From an uncultured Collinsella sp. (GTDB taxonomy: Bacteria; Actinomycetota; Coriobacteriia; Coriobacteriales; Coriobacteriaceae): a stretch of DNA of 14,915 nucleotides. The stretch is from the NCBI GenBank assembly GCA_900757385.1, contig CAAENO010000082.1, forward strand, positions 1-14,915, in the 5' to 3' direction. The translations under genes and the position numbers were made by a program. This document shows positions 6,528 through 13,759 of the stretch, piece by piece (within the stretch, counting starts at the first letter, position 1; every line of letters begins with the position of its first letter). The notes beneath the pieces are model-generated. The model saw nothing but the letters and a program-made list of their open reading frames with translations. It did no database searches and was not told where the DNA came from.

Positions 6528-7286
6528 GTGCTCAAAGCAGTCGTTTTCGATATGGACGAGACGCTTCTTAGCATCAACCTCAACGCGTTCATCCTTCGTT
6601 ATTTTAAGGATGTCTCGTCGATGCTCGCGGATATCGGCCGCCGCAGCCGCGGGGGCACGATGGCGCGCCTCGGCACCATCCTGGTCGACCTCAACGCCAA
6701 TCGCCGCAGCAGCACGGACAATCGCACCAATCTTGAGTTTTACCAAGAAGAGGTCGAGCGCCGATGCGGCATTTGCCTCTCGGACCCACTTATCTACGAG
6801 GCGTTTACCTACTACGACCGCGAAGTTCTTCCGTACAAGAATGACGAACTCATCAACGCCCATGCCATGCCGGGCGCACACGCCGCGCTTCAGGCCGTAC
6901 AGGACGCAGGGCTGCGCTGCGCGCTCTTTACCAACCCCAGCTTTCCGCAGGGGGCCATCGAGTGCCGCATGGGTTGGGGCGACCTGGCCGACGCCCCCTT
7001 TGAGCTCGTCACGCACATGGGAAACGCCACCCGCTGCAAGCCTGATGCCACCTACTATCTAGAGCAGCTTCAGGTGATGGGACTCGAACCGCACGAGGTC
7101 CTTATGGTGGGCAACGATCCCAAACGCGACTTCCCTAACCCCGCCTGCGGCATTCAGACTGCCTATGTAGGCCAGGGCAAGCCCAACCGAGTCACCTGGC
7201 GCGGAACCATGGAAGGCTTCGCCCGCGACTTTAACGCCGTAATCGAGGCCTTCTACGAACACCAAGTAGCCGACGAACTGAGCTAA
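6528..7286 (+). CDS. HAD-superfamily hydrolase (HAD-IA-like phosphatase)
   Basis: 252-aa soluble haloacid-dehalogenase-fold phosphatase. Catalytic motifs: I, VVFDMDETL with nucleophile D8 and acid/base D10; II, LFTNPS with T135; III, K171 in CKPDA; IV, VGNDPKRD with D197 and D201. A helical cap lies between motifs I and II (about 18-110), the C1 cap position. The substrate cannot be inferred; phosphoglycolate-like or sugar-phosphate substrates are typical. GTG at 6528 is chosen since motif I must begin near residue 5 and GAGAAAGG lies just upstream; the open frame extends back to 6357 but has no family resemblance. Faces the desulfidase gene, with three repeat or hairpin elements between them. 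Confidence 0.88.
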   Translation: MLKAVVFDMDETLLSINLNAFILRYFKDVSSMLADIGRRSRGGTMARLGTILVDLNANRRSSTDNRTNLEFYQEEVERRCGICLSDPLIYEAFTYYDREVLPYKNDELINAHAMPGAHAALQAVQDAGLRCALFTNPSFPQGAIECRMGWGDLADAPFELVTHMGNATRCKPDATYYLEQLQVMGLEPHEVLMVGNDPKRDFPNPACGIQTAYVGQGKPNRVTWRGTMEGFARDFNAVIEAFYEHQVADELS

Positions 7287-7299
7287 CGTTCAGACTTAA

Positions 7300-7382
7300 T
7301 AGTCGTTGGGGACGTTCTTAAATGACTAGTCAAACAAGAACGTCCCCAACGACTAGTCATTTAAGAACGTCCCCGATGACTA
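7300..7382. repeat. Nested inverted-repeat array with GGGGACGTTCTT core
   Basis: Three copies of a 20-bp unit (TAGTC, two variable bases, GGGGACGTTCTT) lie at 7300-7319, 7336-7355 (inverted) and 7363-7382 (inverted). Unit 1 pairs perfectly over 20 bp with unit 2. Alternatively, 7308-7331 pairs perfectly over 24 bp with 7351-7374, extended to 32 bp with wobbles. The two folds exclude each other. Units 2 and 3 are direct repeats with a 27-bp period and two differences. This resembles REP/BIME-type palindromes associated with IS200-like (RAYT) transposases, but no transposase is present here. Confidence 0.85.
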
Positions 7383-7403
7383 CCCCGATGTTTAGGCAAA
7401 GTC

Positions 7404-7513
7404 AGCGAAAACCCGCCAGAGCGAGCAAGGTGCCTTGAAACGAAGCGGCATTGATCTTTTGATCATGCCGCCGAAGTTGAAAGGCAGATTGCCGCTCTGG
7501 CGGGTTTGCAGCG
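7404..7513. repeat. Structured 110-bp intergenic element, copy B
   Basis: Second copy of the element at 4225-4334, aligned without gaps. Outer stem 7410-7423 with 7493-7506 (14 bp, perfect). The central hairpin near 7445-7471 has the same bulged T and a TTTT loop. Substitutions relative to copy A fall on paired partners, whereas the single-stranded blocks are unchanged. On the minus strand it lies 3' of the desulfidase gene and ends in GGGTTTTCGCT, slightly terminator-like. No target-site duplication is evident. Confidence 0.8.
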
Positions 7514-7520
7514 TCGAGCC

Positions 7521-7548
7521 GTTACGCGGGTTGGTAAACCCGCGTAAC
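7521..7548 (-). terminator. Perfect 12-bp hairpin past the desulfidase gene
   Basis: GTTACGCGGGTT and its exact complement flank a GGTA loop (7533-7536), 8 bp after the desulfidase stop. There is no T-run on either strand, so it may be an mRNA 3' stabiliser or a weak terminator. Confidence 0.45.
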
Positions 7549-7555
7549 TAACGAA

Positions 7556-8875
7556 CTAGCACACTCGAGTCTTGCCGATCATGATGTTGAGGATCTCGAC
7601 GTCGGTATCTTTCATGCCCACACGGCCTACGTAGCCCATACTGGCGATTGTCTGCTCAACGGTATCTTGGATCAGGCCCTCGCCGGCGCGGAAGCCGCGA
7701 CCCTGCATGGCCATATCATGGCCCAGAATCGCTGCATCGACGGCAGCCGAGATCTTGGCGGCGCAGCTCGCCTTGGCTCCATCGCACACGATGCCGCCAA
7801 CGTTACCGAGCGTATTGGAGACCGTCGCACCGATTTGCTCGCGCGTGCCACCGCACAGCCAGGTAATCGCAGCGCCGGCGCCGCACGCGGCGCAAATAGC
7901 ACCGCAAAACGCCGAGAGCGCACCGATATAGCTCTTGATATGCACGGCAATAAGATCGGACAGCATCACGGCGCGCACCAGGCGGTCGTGGTCGCAGCGC
8001 AGGTACTCGGCATACTCCATAACGGGCAGTGCGCAGGTAATGCCCTGGTTGCCCGAGCCACACACAATGGCGACCGGCAGCGCGCAGCCGTTCATGCGGG
8101 CGTCGGACCCGGCGGCGGCACGGGCACGGGCACGGCAGGCAACGTCATCGGCGCGAGCACCCAGCAGCGTACGGCCAACCTCGGCACCCCAAGCGTGCGC
8201 CAGACCCTCGGCGCTGATCGCGCCGTTCAGCTCGATCTGACGCTCAACGGCAGCGCGAGCGCCCTCAATGTCGCCGTCCTCGATAAAGTCGACAATGGAC
8301 TCAATCGACATGGGCGTGTCGGCATTATCTGCCGCCCGCTCGGCCACCACGCGCTCGGCGCAGGCGGCACACTCCCCCGCCGACTTGCCGCACACCGGAA
8401 TACCGTCGAGCGTATGGCACGTGACATTGGTGTGGTGGTCGGTAATCTCGACGACCGCGGTATGGCCCCCGGCCGTGGCAGTCACCTTGATGTAGAGGTT
8501 GGGCACACCCTCGACAAGCGATACACCGCAGTAACCGGCATCGGCGAGGAGCTCGGCCACGCGAGCACGATCTTCGTCGTTAACGGTCTCGAGCACCTCG
8601 AGCGCGCTCTTGGCGTCGCCGCCCACGGCACCCAGCACGGCCGCGGCTTCAATACCGTGCATGCCGCCCGAGTTGGGCACGGTCACGCTCTTAACGTTCT
8701 TGATGATGTTGCCCGAGCAGGCAACGTCCATATGATCGGGTTCGCAACCGAGCGTCTGGCTCGCCAGCGCCGCTGCATAGGCAACGGCAATAGGCTCGGT
8801 GCAGCCGAGCGCACAGACAAGCTCGTGGTTCAAAACGTCGCAAAACGCGGCATCACGAAGGGAATCGGTAGGCAT
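7556..8875 (-). CDS. L-cysteine desulfidase family protein (UPF0597, YhaM/CyuA/CdsB-like)
   Basis: 439-aa cytoplasmic enzyme related to the serine dehydratase alpha chain. The family splits L-cysteine into pyruvate, ammonia and sulfide using an oxygen-sensitive Fe-S cluster; L-serine dehydratase activity is the alternative. Signatures: GCTEPIA (24-30, with C25 a likely cluster ligand), CSGNIIKN (53-60), VPNSGGMHG (67-74), CGSGNQGI (272-279) and the cysteine-rich C-terminal part SAFCGAICAACGAG (321-334), GIVCDGAK (361-368). C324, C331 and C364 are candidate ligands. ATG 8875 is taken because AGGAG lies 6 nt upstream and homology begins there; the frame is open to 9001 without a site. Likely monocistronic. 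Its promoter overlaps an inverted repeat at 8931-8950. It fits an anaerobic lifestyle. Confidence 0.88.
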   Translation of the reverse strand: MPTDSLRDAAFCDVLNHELVCALGCTEPIAVAYAAALASQTLGCEPDHMDVACSGNIIKNVKSVTVPNSGGMHGIEAAAVLGAVGGDAKSALEVLETVNDEDRARVAELLADAGYCGVSLVEGVPNLYIKVTATAGGHTAVVEITDHHTNVTCHTLDGIPVCGKSAGECAACAERVVAERAADNADTPMSIESIVDFIEDGDIEGARAAVERQIELNGAISAEGLAHAWGAEVGRTLLGARADDVACRARARAAAGSDARMNGCALPVAIVCGSGNQGITCALPVMEYAEYLRCDHDRLVRAVMLSDLIAVHIKSYIGALSAFCGAICAACGAGAAITWLCGGTREQIGATVSNTLGNVGGIVCDGAKASCAAKISAAVDAAILGHDMAMQGRGFRAGEGLIQDTVEQTIASMGYVGRVGMKDTDVEILNIMIGKTRVC

Positions 8876-8911
8876 AGGTATCTCCTGCTTACATAACGAA
8901 CTGGGCTCTCG

Positions 8912-8950
8912 ATAATAGTTAGCTCTTTTATTTGATAACAATGCATCAAA
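8912..8950 (-). promoter_or_regulatory. Candidate desulfidase promoter with overlapping operator
   Basis: On the minus strand TTGTTA (8936-8941), 18 bp, TATTAT (8912-8917), giving a leader of about 30 nt. The -35 box lies inside the inverted repeat TTTGAT-8-ATCAAA (8931-8950), a plausible repressor site. Confidence 0.5.
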
Positions 8951-9035
8951 AACCGCAACCATAGTTCCGGCAGACGGCGCACGAGCGCAAACTGACGGCA
9001 TTCATTCATGAGAAGCCGGTCTTGTTGCCTGCTAA

Positions 9036-9086
9036 AGCGTTTGACCAAAAAACGCTCGAGCGTTTACGCAAAAGTCGCGCTATCAT
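9036..9086 (+). promoter_or_regulatory. rpiB upstream region with 16-bp palindrome
   Basis: AAACGCTCGAGCGTTT (9050-9065) is a perfect palindrome with a central CG, as in LacI-family operators. A third half-site, AGCGTTT, lies at 9036-9042. TTGACC (9041-9046) could be a -35 box, and TATCAT (9081-9086) a good -10 without a well-spaced -35. The promoter position is therefore uncertain; the palindrome itself is certain. Confidence 0.45.
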
Positions 9087-9147
9087 GCAGACGAACGCGG
9101 TAAACACCTTTAGCAAATCCACCGCACAGACCAGAGAGGAACCATCC

Positions 9148-9615
9148 ATGAAGATCGGTATCGGTAACGACCACGCCGCCGTCGAGCTCAAGAACATCAT
9201 TTCCGAGCACCTGAAGGAGCGCGGCTGCGAGGTCGTGAACTATGGCACCGACACCTCCGAGAGCTTCGACTACCCCATCGCCGGTTACAAGGTGGGCAAG
9301 GCCGTGGCCAACGGTGACGTCGACCTGGGTATCTTGATCTGCGGTACCGGCGTCGGGATTAGCCTGGCTGCCAACAAGGTCGAGGGCGTACGCGCCGTCG
9401 TGTGCTCCGAGCCCTTCAGCGCCAAGCTCTCCCGTATGCACAACAACACCAACGTGCTGGCCTTTGGCGCCCGCGTCGTGGGCTCCGAGCTCGCCAAGAT
9501 GATTGTCGACGAATGGCTCGACGCCGAGTTTGAGGGCGGCCGCCACGAGCGTCGCGTCAATCTCCTCAACGAGATCGACCAGACCCGCGGACTAAAGATT
9601 GTCGACGAGGCCTAA
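9148..9615 (+). CDS. rpiB: Ribose-5-phosphate isomerase B
   Basis: 155-aa RpiB/LacAB-family isomerase interconverting ribose 5-phosphate and ribulose 5-phosphate in the non-oxidative pentose phosphate pathway. Motifs: GNDHAAVELK (6-15) with D8/H9 region phosphate and substrate contacts, DYPIAGYKVG (41-50), catalytic C65 in CGTGVGIS (65-72), RMHNNTNVLAFGAR (96-109), and the basic GRHERR (131-136). Length is typical. ATG 9148 has GAGGA seven nt upstream. Galactose-6-phosphate isomerase subunits belong to the same fold, but the presence of a single gene and the CGTG motif favour RpiB. A strong terminator follows; a palindrome upstream suggests a dedicated regulator. Confidence 0.95.
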   Translation: MKIGIGNDHAAVELKNIISEHLKERGCEVVNYGTDTSESFDYPIAGYKVGKAVANGDVDLGILICGTGVGISLAANKVEGVRAVVCSEPFSAKLSRMHNNTNVLAFGARVVGSELAKMIVDEWLDAEFEGGRHERRVNLLNEIDQTRGLKIVDEA

Positions 9616-9642
9616 AGACTTACAAAGCCATACGCTAGCGCC

Positions 9643-9690
9643 AGCCCCCGCCCGGAAGAAACATCCGGACGGGGCTCTTTAGTAGTTTTC
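9643..9690 (+). terminator. Rho-independent terminator after rpiB
   Basis: AGCCCC...CCGGA (from 9643) pairs with TCCGG...GGGGCT (to 9676), with one bulge and one mismatch and a loop of about 7 nt. CTTTAGTAGTTTTC follows. Confidence 0.8.
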
Positions 9691-9715
9691 TATGCGTTTA
9701 CCAAAAATCTACCGG

Positions 9716-9752
9716 AATAAAAGGGCGCCGCGGTTGGAATTCCGCGGCGCCC
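9716..9752 (-). terminator. Rho-independent terminator after ndk
   Basis: GGGCGCCGCGG (9723-9733) pairs perfectly with 9742-9752 around an 8-nt loop. On the minus strand TTTTATTCC follows. It stands back to back with the rpiB terminator between converging genes. Confidence 0.92.
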
Positions 9753-9790
9753 AAGCCACACGCTAACAGCTTTAAGGAGTCAAAGCTGGT

Positions 9791-10195
9791 TTAGCCAAAG
9801 AAGCGCTTGATCTCGATCTCGGCGTTCTCCAGGCAGTCGGAGCCGTGGATCACGTTGGCGTTGACATCGACAGCGAAGTCGCCGCGAATGGTGCCGGGCG
9901 CAGCATCAAGCGGGTTGGTAGCGCCCATAAGGGTGCGCATCTTGGAAACAGCGGAGAGACCAGAAACGACCATCTTGACGACCGGACCGCTCGTCATAAA
10001 GTCGCAGAGACCGCCAAAGAAGGGCTTGTCGGCCAGATGGGCGTAGTGCTCCTCGACGGTAGCGCGCTCGAGCGTGGTCATCTCCATGCGCTCGATGACA
10101 AGGCCGCTGCGCTCAATACGAGCAACGATCTCGCCGATCTTGCGGTCGCGCACGGCGTCGGGCTTAATCATGATGAAGGTCTTCTCGATAGCCAT
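9791..10195 (-). CDS. ndk: Nucleoside diphosphate kinase
   Basis: 134-aa enzyme that balances NTP and dNTP pools by transferring the gamma phosphate through a phosphohistidine. Complete signature set: MIKPDAV (9-15) with K11, KPFFGGLCDFMTSGPVV (57-73), GATNPLDAAPGTIRGDFA (91-108), and the active-site block NVIHGSD (114-120) with H117. Length is within the short bacterial class. ATG 10195 is selected by AAAGG seven nt upstream and by the MAIEKTF start; an in-frame ATG at 10237 has no ribosome binding site. Followed by its own terminator, so probably monocistronic. Confidence 0.97.
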   Translation of the reverse strand: MAIEKTFIMIKPDAVRDRKIGEIVARIERSGLVIERMEMTTLERATVEEHYAHLADKPFFGGLCDFMTSGPVVKMVVSGLSAVSKMRTLMGATNPLDAAPGTIRGDFAVDVNANVIHGSDCLENAEIEIKRFFG

Positions 10196-10258
10196 AAGGT
10201 AGCCTTTCAAGTAGGTTCGCGCGTGCCCAAGTCCCATTCCGGCACCCGCCTGGACTGC

Positions 10259-10287
10259 ATCGTAACAGAGTTTTAGCTGCAGTTAAA
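10259..10287 (-). promoter_or_regulatory. Candidate ndk promoter
   Basis: Minus strand TTTAAC (10282-10287), 17 bp, TACGAT (10259-10264), within an A/T-rich patch. The -35 match is weak. Confidence 0.3.
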
Positions 10288-10495
10288 CAAAAAGCTGTTT
10301 ATTGAAACGCTGCAATTTATTAAAGCGCTCCATATGTGTCACTTCTGTTTCGAAGCCCGATTAGAGTACCATCCGACCGCTCATCAACCACATCGAACAG
10401 AGCGGGCGGTCGGTTGCCACCCGCGAACGTACCCCCTTCACAACCTGCCCAAAGGTCCTACAGAAGTTCTCGACAAGCCCCTCCCCCATAGCAGC
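10288..10495. other. Gene-free spacer argH / ndk
   Basis: No coding sequence supported. It holds an A/T-rich patch (10288-10325) and an 8-bp inverted repeat, CCGACCGC (10373-10380) with GCGGTCGG (10406-10413), without a T-run on either side. Nothing else is recognised. Confidence 0.4.
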
Positions 10496-10526
10496 AAAAT
10501 AGGGGCGCCCGCATCAGCAGACGCCC
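10496..10526 (-). terminator. Probable terminator after argH
   Basis: On the minus strand GGGCGTC (10520-10526) pairs with GGCGCCC (10503-10509), 7 bp with one wobble, followed by CTATTTTGC. The stem is short, so it is moderate in strength. It lies 54 bp past the argH stop. Confidence 0.5.
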
Positions 10527-10579
10527 GTAAAGCAAAAACGATTTATCAATAAATGGACAATACGTCTTCAGCCAAACCT

Positions 10580-12010
10580 CTACTTTGCCCCGTGACCCAT
10601 CTCGACAACCTTAGTCAGCGATCCAAACACGCCCTCGTCGGCCACGAGCTGCGCCTGGGCTCGCTGCAGCTGCACGGCAACGGCGGCAGGGGCGGTACCG
10701 CCCTCGGTCGTACGCGCGGCGACAATCGACGGGATGTCGAGCGCCTCGGTAATATCGTGCTCAAAGAGCGGGCTTGCCTCCTGGAACACCTCAAACGGCA
10801 GGTCCTCAAGATTGCAGCCACGCTTCTCGCACATCAGGACCAGATGGCCCACCACGGCATGCGCCTCGCGGAACGGCAGACCACGCTTGGCCAGGTAATC
10901 GGCAACATCGGTGGCGGCAAGGTGCCCCACGCCGCACTCGCGCGCCATGGCATCCTCGTTAACGGTCCAGGTCGAAATCATACCGGCCATAACAGACAGG
11001 CACTGCATGAGCGTATGGGCAGTATCGAGCGCGCCCTCCTTGTCCTCCTGCAAGTCCTTGTTATAAGCGAGCGGCAAGCCCTTCATGGTCACGAGCAGCT
11101 GCACCAGGTTGCCATAGACTCGGCCGCTCTTGCCGCGGATAAGCTCGGCAAAGTCGGGGTTCTTCTTCTGCGGCATGATGGACGAGCCGGTGGAGTAGGA
11201 GTCGGAAAGCGTGATGAAGCCAAATTCGGAGCTCGACCACAGCACGATCTCCTCGGAAAGACGCGACAGGTGCATCGCCATGACGGAGCCGGCGTAATGC
11301 AGATCGAGCAGGAAATCGCGATCGGAAACAGCGTCGAGCGAATTAGGGATCACGCCCGCAAAGCCAAGTTCGGCTGCCGTCATCTGGCGATCGAGCGGAT
11401 AGCTCGTGCCGGCAAGCGCGGCAGCACCCAGCGGGCAGTTGTCGGCGGCATCAAAGGCGGCCTTCAGGCGCGTAAAGTCGCGCGCGAACATCCAGGAATA
11501 CGCCAGCAGATGATGCGACAGCAGTACGGGCTGAGCATGCTGCATGTGCGTGTAGCCCGGCAGAATCACCTTGTCATACTTCTTAGCCGCATCCACCAGC
11601 ACATGACGAAGCTGCAGGTTTGCCTCCATGAGCTCCTTGGCGAGCGCCTTGACGCCCAGGCGCGTATCGGTCGCCACCTGGTCGTTGCGCGAACGTCCGG
11701 TATGCAAGCGCTTACCCGCCTCGCCGATGCGACGCGTCAGCTCGCTCTCGATGGACATATGAATGTCCTCGTCGTTGATATCGAAGGTGAAGTTACCGGC
11801 ATCGATATCCTGTTCGATTCCGGTCAGGCCCTTGACAATCGCCTGCTCATCCTCGGCACTGATGATGCCCTGAGCCGCCAGCATCTTGGCATGCGCCTTA
11901 GAGCCGGCGATATCCTGCTTATAGAGATGTTTGTCGACCGGCAGCGACGCGCCAAACTCCTGCGTGACCTCGGCCACGCCCGCCTCAAAACGACCGCCCC
12001 AAAGAGCCAT
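10580..12010 (-). CDS. argH: Argininosuccinate lyase
   Basis: 476-aa homotetrameric fumarase/aspartase-superfamily enzyme. It cleaves argininosuccinate to arginine and fumarate, the last step of arginine synthesis. Motifs: LWGGRF (3-8), TGRSRNDQVATD (104-115), GYTHMQHAQP (152-161) with the catalytic-region histidine H158, and the superfamily signature GSSIMPQKKNPD (275-286) with the mobile-loop serine S276/S277. ATG 12010 is selected by AAAGGGGA seven nt upstream and by the MALWGGRF start. It lies 522 bp downstream of argG on the same strand, with the argG terminator and a small ORF between them, so it probably has its own promoter or is fed by readthrough. Confidence 0.97.
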   Translation of the reverse strand: MALWGGRFEAGVAEVTQEFGASLPVDKHLYKQDIAGSKAHAKMLAAQGIISAEDEQAIVKGLTGIEQDIDAGNFTFDINDEDIHMSIESELTRRIGEAGKRLHTGRSRNDQVATDTRLGVKALAKELMEANLQLRHVLVDAAKKYDKVILPGYTHMQHAQPVLLSHHLLAYSWMFARDFTRLKAAFDAADNCPLGAAALAGTSYPLDRQMTAAELGFAGVIPNSLDAVSDRDFLLDLHYAGSVMAMHLSRLSEEIVLWSSSEFGFITLSDSYSTGSSIMPQKKNPDFAELIRGKSGRVYGNLVQLLVTMKGLPLAYNKDLQEDKEGALDTAHTLMQCLSVMAGMISTWTVNEDAMARECGVGHLAATDVADYLAKRGLPFREAHAVVGHLVLMCEKRGCNLEDLPFEVFQEASPLFEHDITEALDIPSIVAARTTEGGTAPAAVAVQLQRAQAQLVADEGVFGSLTKVVEMGHGAK

Positions 12011-12208
12011 GGAACCGTCCCCTTTCATCAAATATCAAAACATCGGCGCACGAAGCGTTACGCCATGTCGCTAAAGCGATTTATCAACAGCTAGTTTTGC
12101 ACATCCCCCGCCGCACGCGAGGCTGACAAGCTAAATAGCGAAGAAGTGACGCGCCATGCACTTGGCGCCCAACGTCTCCCTCCGGATGTTGCCCTGCGAA
12201 CAATCGAT
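12011..12208. other. Spacer between small ORF and argH
   Basis: No gene supported. Visible: a GCGCCA/TGGCGC hairpin near 12152-12169 and a short CGCTAAAGCG inverted repeat near 12069-12078. No T-box sequence, no arginine-rich ORF and no convincing argH promoter were found. Confidence 0.35.
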
Positions 12209-12301
12209 TCAGGCCTTCAGGCTCATAGGGACGTCCTCGACCCTTGCAGCATCGAACTCGGGCGCGAGGGCAAGCAAAGCATGCGCGATAGCATTGAACA
12301 T
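12209..12301 (-). CDS. Possible small ORF, 30 aa, between argG and argH
   Basis: ATG at 12301 is preceded by GAGGAG at 8 nt spacing, a strong ribosome binding site. The peptide starts MFNAIAHALLALAPEF and ends VPMSLKA, then TGA. It has a hydrophobic N-terminal half, a charged middle (ARVED) and one arginine only, so it is not an arginine leader peptide. TATATA just upstream could be a -10 box but would leave an almost leaderless mRNA. It begins about 50 bp after the argG terminator hairpin. Not recognised as any known family; it could be chance. Confidence 0.4.
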   Translation of the reverse strand: MFNAIAHALLALAPEFDAARVEDVPMSLKA

Positions 12302-12344
12302 AATGAATACTCCTCATATATAGGCACAGAGCCGCCAAATTGAT

Positions 12345-12379
12345 AGAAGGAGCCCCGCCGGACAACCCCGGCGGGGCTC
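12345..12379 (-). terminator. Terminator between argG and argH
   Basis: GAGCCCCGCCGG (12350-12361) pairs perfectly with 12368-12379 across a 6-nt loop. The minus-strand tail CTTCTATCAATTT is only moderately T-rich, so some readthrough into argH is possible. It lies 153 bp past the argG stop. Confidence 0.75.
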
Positions 12380-12532
12380 GGACTCAGCCGCAGACGCGGC
12401 ATCATATATGCGGGCGGAACGTAGGGGCCACCGATGTTAAGAAGTGTCAGCAAGCATAACGAAAGGTAGGGACCCCGTGCGCCCGTTATGTATCACGCGG
12501 ATGGGCCGCGCGGATACCAAGGAAGAGAAGCC
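12380..12532. other. argG 3' untranslated stretch
   Basis: 153 bp between the argG stop and its terminator. A small GCCGC/GCGGC hairpin near 12388-12401 is the only structure noticed; no ORF with a ribosome binding site. Confidence 0.35.
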
Positions 12533-13759
12533 TTAGGCCTGGGCTGCAGCGGAGCTGGGACCCTGGACCTTAGCCCACGTCTTGAGCGACAGCGTATCGA
12601 TCTCGATAAAGCCGGCGCTGGCCTTCTCATCAAACGTGGTGTCGCGGTCGTAGGTAGCCAGACCGTAGTCGTAGAGGCTGAAGGGGCTCTTGCGGCCGAC
12701 GACATGGCAGTTGCCCTTAAAGAACTTCAGACGGACAGTGCCGGTCACGAACTTCTGGGTATCGGCCATAAAGGCATCGAGCGCGTTTTTGAGCGGGCTG
12801 TACCACTGGCCGTTGTACACGGCGGTGGCCCAATCCTGCTCGAGCTTGATCTTGGTCTTGAGCAGGTCGCCCTCGACGCAGATGTCCTCGAGCGCCTTGT
12901 GGGCGGTGATGAGCGTCAGGGCGCCGGGAACCTCGTAGCACTCACGGCTCTTGAGGCCCACCAGACGATCCTCGACCAGATCGAGGCGGCCAAAGCCATT
13001 GTCGCCGGAGATCTTGTTGAGGGCGATGACGATCTCGGAGAGCTTCATCTTCTTGCCGTCGACGGCGACGGGCTTGCCGGCCTCAAACTCAATCTCGGTG
13101 TAGGTCGGGGTGTCCGGCGTGTCCTCGGGGTTCTTGGTCATAACCCAAGCGTCGTCGAGCGGCTCGTTCCAGGGATCCTCCAGGTGACCACACTCAATGG
13201 CACGACCCCACAGGTTGTCGTCGATGGAGTAGGGGTTGTCGTTGGCACCCTCGGGAACCGGCACGTTGTGGGCGTGGGCATAGGCGACCTCGTCGGGACG
13301 GCACTTCAGGTCCCACTCGCGAACCGGGGCGATAACTTTGAGCTCAGGGTCGAGGGCCTTGACGGCGGCCTCAAAACGGACCTGGTCGTTACCCTTGCCG
13401 GTACAGCCGTGGGCGACGTAGGTCGCGCCAAACTCGTGGGCGACCTCAACAAGCTTCTTGGCAAGCAGCGGGCGAGACAGGGCGGAGAGCAGCGGATACT
13501 TGTTCTCGTACATGGAGTTTGCTGCGATGGCTTTGGTCAGGAACTCATCGGAGAACTCGTCGCGCAGGTCGAGCACCTGGCAATCGAGAACGCCCAAGTC
13601 GAGCGCCTTCTGCTTCTTGGCATCCAGTCCGGTCTCTTCCTGGCCCACGTTGCCGCAGACACAAACGACATCGAGATTCTTCTCGTCCTGGAGCCACTTG
13701 ACACATACGGATGTATCAAGACCACCGGAATATGCGAGAACGACTTTTTCCTTGCTCAT
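12533..13759 (-). CDS. argG: Argininosuccinate synthase
   Basis: 408-aa enzyme joining citrulline and aspartate with ATP to give argininosuccinate, the step before ArgH. Motifs: the N-type ATP pyrophosphatase loop AYSGGLDTSV (9-18), YENKYPL (84-90), HGCTGKGNDQVRFE (117-130) and SIDDNLWGRAIECG further on. Length is normal for the family. ATG 13759 follows AAAGGA at 7 nt; the frame is open to 13810 but without a site. Preceded by an arginine-rich leader ORF and alternative hairpins (13913-14039), suggesting transcription attenuation by charged tRNA-Arg. Followed by its own terminator before argH. Confidence 0.97.
   Translation of the reverse strand: MSKEKVVLAYSGGLDTSVCVKWLQDEKNLDVVCVCGNVGQEETGLDAKKQKALDLGVLDCQVLDLRDEFSDEFLTKAIAANSMYENKYPLLSALSRPLLAKKLVEVAHEFGATYVAHGCTGKGNDQVRFEAAVKALDPELKVIAPVREWDLKCRPDEVAYAHAHNVPVPEGANDNPYSIDDNLWGRAIECGHLEDPWNEPLDDAWVMTKNPEDTPDTPTYTEIEFEAGKPVAVDGKKMKLSEIVIALNKISGDNGFGRLDLVEDRLVGLKSRECYEVPGALTLITAHKALEDICVEGDLLKTKIKLEQDWATAVYNGQWYSPLKNALDAFMADTQKFVTGTVRLKFFKGNCHVVGRKSPFSLYDYGLATYDRDTTFDEKASAGFIEIDTLSLKTWAKVQGPSSAAAQA

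Noticed and set aside
7300..7382. CRISPR array
   Set aside because: Only three units, in mixed orientation, with spacers of 7-16 nt that are themselves part of the palindrome; no cas genes.
7667..8896. 409-codon plus-strand frame opposite the desulfidase gene
   Set aside because: Antisense to a gene with clear motifs; composition rich in His, Arg and Gly, typical of a shadow frame.
10553..12094. 513-codon plus-strand frame opposite argH
   Set aside because: Antisense shadow of argH, whose lyase signature is intact.
12011..12532. T-box riboswitch ahead of argH
   Set aside because: No T-box antiterminator sequence or specifier-loop layout was found on the minus strand.
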